NCBI GenBank assembly: GCA_014191195.1
Contig: BJGZ01000010.1
Coordinates: 24,607-88,606 of the forward strand
Direction of reading: 5' to 3'
DNA length: 64,000 bases
Source: Chlorobiota bacterium
Lineage (GTDB): Bacteria > Bacteroidota > Ignavibacteria > Kapaibacteriales > UBA961
Positions 8,483-16,926 of this stretch are shown here, piece after piece. A program made the position numbers and the translations under genes. The notes under the pieces were generated by a model. It was not told where the DNA came from. It worked only from the letters and a program-made list of their open reading frames with translations, and did not search any database. Each line of letters begins with the position of its first letter. The first letter of the stretch is position 1.

Positions 8483-10039
8483 TTAAAAAGGATTACCATT
8501 ATGATCTGTATATAGGGGAAGTATAATTGTAATCATTGTACCTTTTCCAATTGTACTTTCTGCTGTGATTATCCCTTGATGAGCTTCAATAATCCATTTT
8601 ACGATTGATAATCCAAGGCCATTTCCTTGAATATCTTTAGACCTAGCCTGATCAGCCCTGAAGAATCTGTCAAAAATATGAGGTAAATGCTCTTCAGAAA
8701 TGCCAACACCGGTATCGCTTAACCGTAAAACAACATCATTACCCTGTTTAACCAATCGAATCAGAATATCACCACCAATATTGGTGTATTTTACTGAATT
8801 ATCCACAATATTTAGCAATGCTTGATGAAGCCTTATATCGTCACCTTCCACAAATAAACCAGGCTCTATCATTTTTCCAACTGTAATACTTTTTTCTTCG
8901 GCTAATATTTCGGCATCTTCGCTAATCTCTTCTAACATCAAGCTTAAATTTACACGTTTTTGTTCTATATGAACTTGTCCGGTTTCAGCCCTAGAAATAT
9001 CTAATAAAGTTCTTACTACAGTAGAAAGTCTTTCTACTTCTTCTAAACAGCTTATTATTAATACCTGATATTCTCTAGTAGATTTTTCACTTTTAAGAGC
9101 AACTTCTAATTCTCCGGTAAGGATTGCTAAGGGTGTTCTAAGTTCATGAGAAACATCTGCAGTAAACTGTTTTATTTGATAGAATGACCCTTCTAATCGT
9201 GTAATCATTTCATTGAGTGTATGGGTTAGCCTTGCAACTTCATCGTTAGTTTTAGGCTCGGGAAGTCTATTACTTAGATTGCTAGCTGTGATTTCTCTTG
9301 CTGAAGTAGCTAAATCATCAATAGGTTTTAGAGATACTCTTGCTAGGATAAAACCGCCAATTGTTGAAATAAGAAGTACAACTGGAAATCCTATTAAAAG
9401 GGAAATAAACAATTCATACAAAGTAGTATCTATTTCTTCTAATGAATATCCAACCGAAATATATGCTTGTTTCGTTCTGATTCTTAATAATCTAAGATTA
9501 TGGCTTTTACCTGTAAGGATATGAGTAGATGAGATAATAGGCTCGAAACCATTGGTATTTTGTAAGGGTACAGTTGCCAAAGAATTTGTATCAAGATTTT
9601 CGGAACGCCAAACTATTTGTCCTTTAAGATCTGATATTTGGATATAGAAATTTTTAGGATTAAATAGGATATGTTCATACACAGCAGACCAAACGGGGTC
9701 TTCGCCTACTCCATTACTATCATTTCTAAATGCTATTGAAGTATCCGAAAGAACTATTTTATCTCTGAAAAATGCAAAGGAATCAGCTGCAATTTCTTTT
9801 TGTTGTTGATAATATTTTTTTCTTCTTGGAGCAGGTTTTAAAGGCTGCATTGTTTCTCTTTGTTTCTTTTGAATAATATAATCCAAAGAATGAGAAACTC
9901 TTTCTAATGATGTATCTAAATTTTGATATAAATCGCTAGAAACAGTTATATATGCTGCTATTCCAAAGGTTAATAAAGTACCTGAAACGATAGCACTATA
10001 CCAGAACACAAGGCGAAAACGCAAAGAAATATTTTTCAT
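8483..10039 (-). CDS. Two-component sensor histidine kinase (orphan)
   Basis: A membrane sensor kinase of 518 residues. Layout: TM1 at ~10-32, a periplasmic sensor region to ~210, TM2 at ~211-235, a HAMP linker (SLKPIDDLATSAREI), HisKA with the phospho-accepting His298 in VSHELRTPLAIL, and an ATPase domain with N-box NSVKYTNIGG, G1 DTGVGISEEHL, F-box FDRFFRA and G2 GNGLGLSIVKWI. The architecture resembles CusS/heavy-metal-type kinases. No response regulator gene is adjacent, so its partner must be elsewhere. It precedes the CrtC-like gene by 17 bases. The periplasmic domain shows no recognisable ligand motif. Confidence 0.93.
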   Translation of the reverse strand: MKNISLRFRLVFWYSAIVSGTLLTFGIAAYITVSSDLYQNLDTSLERVSHSLDYIIQKKQRETMQPLKPAPRRKKYYQQQKEIAADSFAFFRDKIVLSDTSIAFRNDSNGVGEDPVWSAVYEHILFNPKNFYIQISDLKGQIVWRSENLDTNSLATVPLQNTNGFEPIISSTHILTGKSHNLRLLRIRTKQAYISVGYSLEEIDTTLYELFISLLIGFPVVLLISTIGGFILARVSLKPIDDLATSAREITASNLSNRLPEPKTNDEVARLTHTLNEMITRLEGSFYQIKQFTADVSHELRTPLAILTGELEVALKSEKSTREYQVLIISCLEEVERLSTVVRTLLDISRAETGQVHIEQKRVNLSLMLEEISEDAEILAEEKSITVGKMIEPGLFVEGDDIRLHQALLNIVDNSVKYTNIGGDILIRLVKQGNDVVLRLSDTGVGISEEHLPHIFDRFFRADQARSKDIQGNGLGLSIVKWIIEAHQGIITAESTIGKGTMITIILPLYTDHNGNPF

Positions 10040-10085
10040 AAATAGGTTTTCTTATGAGAAAGCCAGATTGATATAATAAAAAAAA

Positions 10086-10111
10086 TGGGTACAGTTTTTA
10101 TGCTGTACCCA
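10086..10111 (-). terminator. Terminator of the FG-GAP repeat gene
   Basis: Perfect 9-bp inverted repeat (arms 10086-10094 and 10103-10111, 8-base loop), followed on the minus strand by a run of eight T. It begins about 20 bases after the stop of the large FG-GAP gene. A classic intrinsic terminator. Confidence 0.85.
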
Positions 10112-10130
10112 ATATACTGTATTCATTACA

Positions 10131-13100
10131 TTATTTAAGGCTAATAACTTCTGTCCATTCTAAATTACCAGACTTCAATCTTACATAATATATGCCGGTT
10201 GGAAGGCTAGACAGATTAAGTTGATGCTTATATATTCCATTGTCATTTGTAGCAAAAGGTATAGATATCATATTCTGTCCTAATACGGATGTAATTGAAA
10301 GTATACCTTGTACAGAAGTATAATGCTGTAATGATAAGGTTATAAAATCAGAAGCTGGATTTGGATATATAACAAATGACTTTTTTGTTGTCCAATCTTG
10401 TAAAGACGTTGCTACTCTAAAGCCAAAAGATTGATTTTTGCATGAATTTATATCTCCAATTTCAACAACATAGTTTCCAGTGCCATTTCTTTGGGTATAT
10501 GTTAATGTTCTTGATGTAGCTCCTTGTATCAGAACACTGTCTTTGTACCATTGATATGTAATGGCATCAGTAATACATGTTAAAGTAGAATCATTTATTT
10601 TATCTATAATTGGCTGATAGGGGCGTTTATTGACTTTTACTGTAATTGAATCATATATAGCACATTGCAATGCATCTTTTATTTCAATTTTGAATAAAGT
10701 AGTTGCATTAGGGCGCGCAATTGGAACTTGTTCGATTAAACTGCTCAAGCCACCACTGCTTGGTGTCCACTTATATTTATAAGGTGGTGTGCCACCTTTA
10801 ATAATAAGCGGTAATTGAATAGAATCACCTTCACAAATTATAAATGAATCTGGTAATTCAGTGCTTAATGCTGGATTGACAATTACATTAATCGTATCTT
10901 TTACTACACAAAAACTTCCATCAATTACTGTGCATATATACCTAGTTGTTTTTGCTGGATTTGCTAATGGCCTTGCAATAGAAACCGAACTTAATCCTGT
11001 AACTGGTTCCCATGAATATTGATATGGTGGAAGGCCTCCAGAGACAATATTCCCAATTTCTTTTCCTGAAGACTCACATAAAACTATATCGGGTGCATAA
11101 CCAAATTTAGTATTACAAGCCGCACCGGTTCTAAAATCTATTTCACCAGGAGTATTATAATTATTGCAGAACCAACGGCTAAAGTGTTGTGTATTACCTT
11201 CGGCTAATTTATATTCAAATCTCATTCTCCATTTATAGGAAGAATTTACGGTAAGTGCGCTAATATTCTGAACGATATCTTTTAGGCCTTGGATATCTGT
11301 CCAAGTTGATGAAGTAACTGTATTCTTATTATTAAATGCTTGATTTAATGGTTTAACTTCTATAATTGGACGTATAAATGTTCTTCCAGTGAAAGGAAAA
11401 TATGATGCACCAATATCAACAGAGCTTGAATTCTCGACTCGTAATGAAATAGTAATAGGAGAGTTAGTTCCTTTTTTATACTGCAATGTGCTACCTTTAG
11501 ACCCAGTATTTCCATTGCCATAAAATATAGCAACCATGCCATTTTTGGGGTTAAAGCCGGAATCGTATGATCTTGTAGAAACAGCTAAATCAGGGTAACC
11601 ATCGCCATTTATATCTGCAATTGGAGCAATGCATGCGCCAGCGGTTTCTTGTATACCAGATGATTTATATGTCCAAACCGGTAAAGCAGATAGACCATTC
11701 GAAGATCCAAGATACAGGCGTGATCTATGTGCATTTGCATTTGATGAATATAAGCCCGAACCCACAACGATATCCCCATATCCATCATTATTGATATCAC
11801 CAATAGACCCAGCAGACTTTCCAAATTCTAATGCTGTGATGTCTCCCTCGGCTGTCCATATTGATTGCTTCGATGCACCTTTTGCAGACCCTAAAAATAG
11901 CTGGATTATTCCTTCATTTGTTTGGCCTTTATCATATAAAGTAGATGCAATTAATACATCTGAAAATCCATCATTATTGATATCTCCAGCGGATGCTACA
12001 TTAGCGCCAAATAATGCTTTATATTGATTCCCAGAGACAATCCATCCTGCAGAATCTGCTATTCCATTAGGAATGCCATAATGAATATAAACGCGCCCTT
12101 GATCATCTTGAGCAGTATTAACATCATAAGATGGAGCTCCAATGATAATGTCATTTATGCCATCTCCATTGATATCACCTGCCGAAGCAACTGATGCACC
12201 AAATTCTGATCCTGTTTGTGGGCCAATTTTAGACCAATAATTATTAGTATTCAAACCGTATTCGCTTCCAAACATAACATTCGCTTTACCTGCATTTTCT
12301 ATAGTAGAAGAAAATCCTGGTTCACCTAAAACAATATCTGAATATCCATCTAGATTGATATCACCTGAATAGCATAAAGAAAATCCAAATTTCCCACCAG
12401 CTTGTGAACCTGAGAACACAGTTTTTGCTTTTAGATCTAAACCTGTCTTAGAGCCATAATAGACATAAATTCTTCCAATATCTTGCTGTGAAGAATTTGC
12501 ATCATCAAAAAATGGAGCACTTACTATTAAGTCAGCATATCCATCTCCATTAAGATCTCCATTAGCTGCTATTGCATATCCAAAACCCGCTCCATTTTGA
12601 TTTGGCCCAATCAATTCATTCTTTGCCACAATATCTATTCCAGATGCACTACCATAATGAATGGTTACTCTTCCTTGATCTGCAGATATACCATCATAAA
12701 ATGGTGATCCAACTGCAAAATCACCAAATCCATCACCATTAAAATCTGCTCTGCCGGAAACTGTCCATCCATATTCTTCATTATCTTGTGCTGCTTCTAT
12801 TACTTGATTAGGGCTTATTGCAAAAAAGATTTGTTTGCCATAAGAAACGGTGATAGCACCTTCTTGTAATTGACCATTTTTATAGTATGGTGCACCGGCA
12901 CATATATCTGATATTCCGTCTCCATTAATATCGCCACATATACCAATTGAAGTCCCAAGTTTGGCTCCAGCCTGATCACTTTCAGAAAATAATTTGCCAG
13001 TGCTAAGTCCTGTTTGAGAACCATAATATGTGAACACAGCACCTTCTTGATTTTGCCCTGATGAAAATCCTGGGCATCCAGCAATCATATCTGATATACC

Positions 13101-16100
13101 ATCTGCATTAAAATCTCCATAACCTGATAGAGATGTACCAAGTTTACTTCCATTAGTATTACTTTCGGTATACCAAGATGGTATACGGCTTAAGCCCAGT
13201 GTATTGCCATAAAATACATTGATAACACCTTCATTATTTTGTCCATTTGAAAAACTGGGTGCTCCAATTGCAATATCGGTGAAACCATCCATGTTTACAT
13301 CGCCAATATTTGCTATTGCATAACCTAATTCACTATTATCATTAGAGATTGAATATCGCCAATTAACAGTATCAGATGGTTTAGATTTTCTTCCAAAATA
13401 GCAGAAAACGCCACCTTCTGGGGCTAAATCTGAATCACTATTATACGATGGAGCGCCAATAAATATATCATTGTATGTATCAGCATTTATATCTGCAGAG
13501 GCAATAGTAGCACCAAATCTGCATCCAGAATTAGGGCCATAAGAAGTCCATAAAATAGAATCTGGGCCAATAGGATTGCCTGAAAAAAGCATCACCATAC
13601 CAACATTACCATTACTATTTGATGCACCAGGAGCACCAACAAGAATATCAGAAAAACCATCATTATTGATATCTCCGGCACTTGCAACGCTTGCACCAAG
13701 ATTTGCTGCAATTTGATTTGATTCATATTGCCAAAAAGGAGAAGATGAGCTAATCCCTTGGGCACTACCCAAGAAAATCATCAGTTTTCCTTCGGCATTT
13801 TGTCCATTAGAATAACCTGGGGCTCCAACAAGAATATCAGAATACCCATCGCCATTAATATCACCTGCACTAGCTACAGAAGCACCCATTCTGGCATTCA
13901 TAGAATTGCTTTCATATATCCATGAAGGGGTAGAGCTAAAACCTGATGCACTACCAAGATAGACTTGTATTCGCCCTTCGGATTGCTCACCGTTTTCATA
14001 ATCAGGAGACCCCGCAATCATATCATCATAACCGTCGCCGTTGATATCGCCTGCAGGAGCTAATGAAGTACCTAATTGCGCTAATGGAATATCAGTTTCT
14101 AAAACCTTATCTGATGAACTTAAAGAAGAGCTTATTCCATAATAAATGGAAACTTGACCTTCTTCTCTGAGATCATCATCATAGTATGGAGCTCCAATGC
14201 CAAAATCAGACTTTGTATCAAAATTAATATCACCTAGTCCAGAAACTGAAGTACCAAATTGAGCATCTGCTTGATTGCCTTCTGATGTCCACCCAGCATT
14301 TTGGCTGATAGACACAGTATTTCCGAAATAGAGATATGCTTTACCTTCATCCAATTGTCCATTATCATAGAGTGGCGCGCCAATAATGAAGTCTGCATTG
14401 CCATCATTATTTATATCACCAGTACAGGCAACACTTTGGCCATATCGTGCATTAGCTTGATTGCTTTCATTTGTCCAAGCCGGATTAGTACTTAAACCAT
14501 TAGATGTTCCATAAAAACAATATGCTCTACCTTCACTTTGTTCTCCATTTGAATAAAATGGAGCACCAATAAGAACATCATTAAAACCGTCGCCATTCAG
14601 ATCACTACATAAGGCAACAGAAGTTCCACATTCTGCATTAGCTTGATTAGATTCAAATTGCCATGCAGCATTTGTGGAAAGTCCATTTGTAGATGAAAAA
14701 TACACTCTAACGCATCCCTCATTTATATGCCCATTGTCATAAAAGGGGATTCCAATAAGTAAATCTGATTTTGAATCTCCATTAATGTCCATACCACCTG
14801 AGATAGAAATACCCATTCTTGCATCAATCTGATTACTTTCTACCATCCATGGTGAAGTATTTGCAAGAGATCCATTTCCACCAAAATAAACAAAGACAGC
14901 TCCTTCATCTAATGATCCATTATCATAATAAGGGGCAGAGATTGCGATGTCTAAAGTATCATCATTATTGGCTTTTCCTGCAGAACTTATGGCATATCCA
15001 AACCGCGCATTTGCTTGATTTGATTCTTTCATTATTGCTGGAGTACTAATGATTCCAGAAGAACTTCCTAAATATAAGAATGCTGCACCTTCATCTAATT
15101 GGCCATTATCATAACGAGGTGCACCAACCATGATATCATCATAACCATCTTTATTGATATCTCCAATTCCTGCAACAGAAAACCCAAACTCGGAATTAGC
15201 TTGTCCTGAAGATAGAACAATTTGAGGTTGTTTTTCTGGTCCATTTACTGATCCTAAAAAAACAAAAACTGCTCCTTCATCATTTTTTGTAATATCATAT
15301 TTTGGCATACCTGCTGCAAAGTCACCGATATCATCACCATTTATATCGCCTAAAGGAGTTAAAACATAACCAAAGAAAGCTTCAAATTGATTACCATCCA
15401 TACTCCAATCTGGTGTAGCTGATAATGGATCTATCGTTATAGGATATACTGCTTGTTTATCATCAATATGCAAAGCAATAGTGTTATTGTGCAAAGAAAA
15501 TGATGCATCTAGTAATGTATTGTTGGCATCCCATACTTTTAAATCTTTATAGGTGATAACGATTTCAGAACTATGTTTATCTATGAAGGCAATACCATCA
15601 TTATTCATTAATAAAGGCTTTAATTCATCACTTTGTGTTTTAAGCTCAACAGTTAATGTTGAATCTCCCATTGGTTGAGAATGCACAATAAAGTTTTGTC
15701 TTAAACCTTGTTTTGAATTTATATATTCGATAGTAAAATGTTCATTGCTGATATTCATCAAAGAGTCATTGATATTTACATGTGGATTATCAGAGATCTT
15801 TAGGCTAATAGCACCTTTATGAATGCTTTGTAATTCTATGGTGTTTTTCCAAGTATTCTTGTCTAAACTTTGCAATGAAAATGAATAATCACAAAATTCA
15901 ATTGCTACATGTTGAGTAGGATTCTTAGAAGTATAGGTATAAGAACTGGATTCGATTCCAAATTCAGAATGATTGTTTTGGCTATATACAATGGATTTTT
16001 TTGATACAGTATCCATCAAATAACAAAAATCTATATCTAAAAAAGTTAAAGCTGAAACAGCGATAATGAGAGATAAAAACAATCCCTTATAAACAGTGCC

Positions 16101-16112
16101 TTTAAAGCCCAT
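10131..16112 (-). CDS. Giant FG-GAP repeat surface protein with T9SS sorting domain
   Basis: A secreted protein of about 1993 residues. The ATG at 16112 is preferred over an in-frame TTG at 16166, because it is preceded by GGAG at proper spacing and starts a clear signal peptide (MGFKGTVYKG, then LFLSLIIAVSALTF). An N-terminal beta region (~40-240) is followed by 21 FG-GAP/integrin-type repeats of ~60 residues (~255-1510), nearly all with a calcium-binding DxNxDG motif and a following GAPxY turn. Then come a fibronectin-like stretch, two SprB-like beta domains (GGLPPYQYSWEP, GGTPPYKYKWTP), an Ig-like domain, and a T9SS C-terminal domain (YPNPASDFITL at ~1914 onward). It is probably exported through T9SS to the surface as a beta-propeller adhesin or binding scaffold. 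No enzyme domain is visible. Confidence 0.9.
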   Translation of the reverse strand: MGFKGTVYKGLFLSLIIAVSALTFLDIDFCYLMDTVSKKSIVYSQNNHSEFGIESSSYTYTSKNPTQHVAIEFCDYSFSLQSLDKNTWKNTIELQSIHKGAISLKISDNPHVNINDSLMNISNEHFTIEYINSKQGLRQNFIVHSQPMGDSTLTVELKTQSDELKPLLMNNDGIAFIDKHSSEIVITYKDLKVWDANNTLLDASFSLHNNTIALHIDDKQAVYPITIDPLSATPDWSMDGNQFEAFFGYVLTPLGDINGDDIGDFAAGMPKYDITKNDEGAVFVFLGSVNGPEKQPQIVLSSGQANSEFGFSVAGIGDINKDGYDDIMVGAPRYDNGQLDEGAAFLYLGSSSGIISTPAIMKESNQANARFGYAISSAGKANNDDTLDIAISAPYYDNGSLDEGAVFVYFGGNGSLANTSPWMVESNQIDARMGISISGGMDINGDSKSDLLIGIPFYDNGHINEGCVRVYFSSTNGLSTNAAWQFESNQANAECGTSVALCSDLNGDGFNDVLIGAPFYSNGEQSEGRAYCFYGTSNGLSTNPAWTNESNQANARYGQSVACTGDINNDGNADFIIGAPLYDNGQLDEGKAYLYFGNTVSISQNAGWTSEGNQADAQFGTSVSGLGDINFDTKSDFGIGAPYYDDDLREEGQVSIYYGISSSLSSSDKVLETDIPLAQLGTSLAPAGDINGDGYDDMIAGSPDYENGEQSEGRIQVYLGSASGFSSTPSWIYESNSMNARMGASVASAGDINGDGYSDILVGAPGYSNGQNAEGKLMIFLGSAQGISSSSPFWQYESNQIAANLGASVASAGDINNDGFSDILVGAPGASNSNGNVGMVMLFSGNPIGPDSILWTSYGPNSGCRFGATIASADINADTYNDIFIGAPSYNSDSDLAPEGGVFCYFGRKSKPSDTVNWRYSISNDNSELGYAIANIGDVNMDGFTDIAIGAPSFSNGQNNEGVINVFYGNTLGLSRIPSWYTESNTNGSKLGTSLSGYGDFNADGISDMIAGCPGFSSGQNQEGAVFTYYGSQTGLSTGKLFSESDQAGAKLGTSIGICGDINGDGISDICAGAPYYKNGQLQEGAITVSYGKQIFFAISPNQVIEAAQDNEEYGWTVSGRADFNGDGFGDFAVGSPFYDGISADQGRVTIHYGSASGIDIVAKNELIGPNQNGAGFGYAIAANGDLNGDGYADLIVSAPFFDDANSSQQDIGRIYVYYGSKTGLDLKAKTVFSGSQAGGKFGFSLCYSGDINLDGYSDIVLGEPGFSSTIENAGKANVMFGSEYGLNTNNYWSKIGPQTGSEFGASVASAGDINGDGINDIIIGAPSYDVNTAQDDQGRVYIHYGIPNGIADSAGWIVSGNQYKALFGANVASAGDINNDGFSDVLIASTLYDKGQTNEGIIQLFLGSAKGASKQSIWTAEGDITALEFGKSAGSIGDINNDGYGDIVVGSGLYSSNANAHRSRLYLGSSNGLSALPVWTYKSSGIQETAGACIAPIADINGDGYPDLAVSTRSYDSGFNPKNGMVAIFYGNGNTGSKGSTLQYKKGTNSPITISLRVENSSSVDIGASYFPFTGRTFIRPIIEVKPLNQAFNNKNTVTSSTWTDIQGLKDIVQNISALTVNSSYKWRMRFEYKLAEGNTQHFSRWFCNNYNTPGEIDFRTGAACNTKFGYAPDIVLCESSGKEIGNIVSGGLPPYQYSWEPVTGLSSVSIARPLANPAKTTRYICTVIDGSFCVVKDTINVIVNPALSTELPDSFIICEGDSIQLPLIIKGGTPPYKYKWTPSSGGLSSLIEQVPIARPNATTLFKIEIKDALQCAIYDSITVKVNKRPYQPIIDKINDSTLTCITDAITYQWYKDSVLIQGATSRTLTYTQRNGTGNYVVEIGDINSCKNQSFGFRVATSLQDWTTKKSFVIYPNPASDFITLSLQHYTSVQGILSITSVLGQNMISIPFATNDNGIYKHQLNLSSLPTGIYYVRLKSGNLEWTEVISLK

Positions 16113-16178
16113 TTGTAGAGTCTCCGCATGAAAATGATAAATACTAAGAATAATGCTACTCTTCAATGCAAAATTACC

Positions 16179-16811
16179 TTATTTCAAGATAATACCTGTC
16201 TCTATACTCCAAAATAATAAGTCCATCTCTTCCATTGGAATATGAATCTGTGAACAATAAAGCAACCATAATTGTTCGATGTGAACATAATGCTTCGAAC
16301 TTTTAATAATTGTTCCTTGCTCAATCACATTACATTCTGCTAGATGCTTAAGGATATGTCTATCTAATATTGTTGGACCAAATATTCCGATATTTCTCAT
16401 AAAATGAGCAGATTCTTTCAATCCAAAACCTTTAATACGTGAACATAACATGTCTCTTAAGTCAAATGGAAAGTCTTTATAAGTATCAATTATTGACTCT
16501 ATTTCAGAAAAGTGATTTCTAAGTGACTGCAAATTCTTGCTTTTCTGATTATGAAATCGAATATAATGCTCAGGATTTCCTAAAATTGATGCTGTATTAT
16601 ATCCAGTAAGAAAAAAATCTTCTTTTTTTAGAATTGAACACACAATATCAGCATGAATTGCTTTGGATTGCGGTGTTAAAATGCAATAACATGCTTCATA
16701 AAACCATTCGCTTTTTTCAATCTTTTTAAAATCAGATAATCTCTTTTGTATTGCAGATAATCGCTCTGAATATAACTGCTTATAATATGCAGGAAATTCC
16801 ATGTTGTTCAT
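16179..16811 (-). CDS. ogg: Archaeal-type 8-oxoguanine DNA glycosylase/AP lyase (Ogg2)
   Basis: A base-excision repair enzyme removing 8-oxoguanine from DNA and cleaving the abasic site. The 210-residue length and alpha-helical HhH-GPD layout match the Ogg2 class first known from archaea. Helix-hairpin-helix IKGFGLKESAHFMRN carries the expected Schiff-base Lys132, and the catalytic Asp150 follows in TILDRHILKHL, spaced as in Methanocaldococcus Ogg. An alternative ATG three codons downstream is possible. It is divergent from polA, with a 115-base promoter region between them, and sits 13 bases upstream of the FG-GAP frame, which appears to be coincidence. Endonuclease III is excluded: there is no FeS cysteine cluster. 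Confidence 0.87.
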   Translation of the reverse strand: MNNMEFPAYYKQLYSERLSAIQKRLSDFKKIEKSEWFYEACYCILTPQSKAIHADIVCSILKKEDFFLTGYNTASILGNPEHYIRFHNQKSKNLQSLRNHFSEIESIIDTYKDFPFDLRDMLCSRIKGFGLKESAHFMRNIGIFGPTILDRHILKHLAECNVIEQGTIIKSSKHYVHIEQLWLLYCSQIHIPMEEMDLLFWSIETGIILK

Positions 16812-16926
16812 ATCGATAAAACACTATTAATATTGTGTATAAGCTATCTTTTCTGTTTTGATTCGTAATTTGCATGAAACATATTTCATAAGCTAAAGAA
16901 ACATTACTATTTGGATTATTTTTATT

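Noticed and set aside
11629..12027. 132-codon plus-strand frame inside the FG-GAP gene
   Set aside because: It mirrors the antisense of repeated DxNxDG coding sequence (hence its Pro/Ser/Ile bias); repeat structure explains the openness.
11590..15370. FG-GAP repeats as a CRISPR-like or DNA-level tandem repeat array
   Set aside because: The repeats are conserved mainly at protein level with ~180-base units that differ widely at DNA level; there are no identical spacered repeats.
16874..16889. ATGAAA-CATA-TTTCAT dyad between ogg and polA
   Set aside because: Six-base arms in AT-rich DNA are too short to support an operator call on their own.
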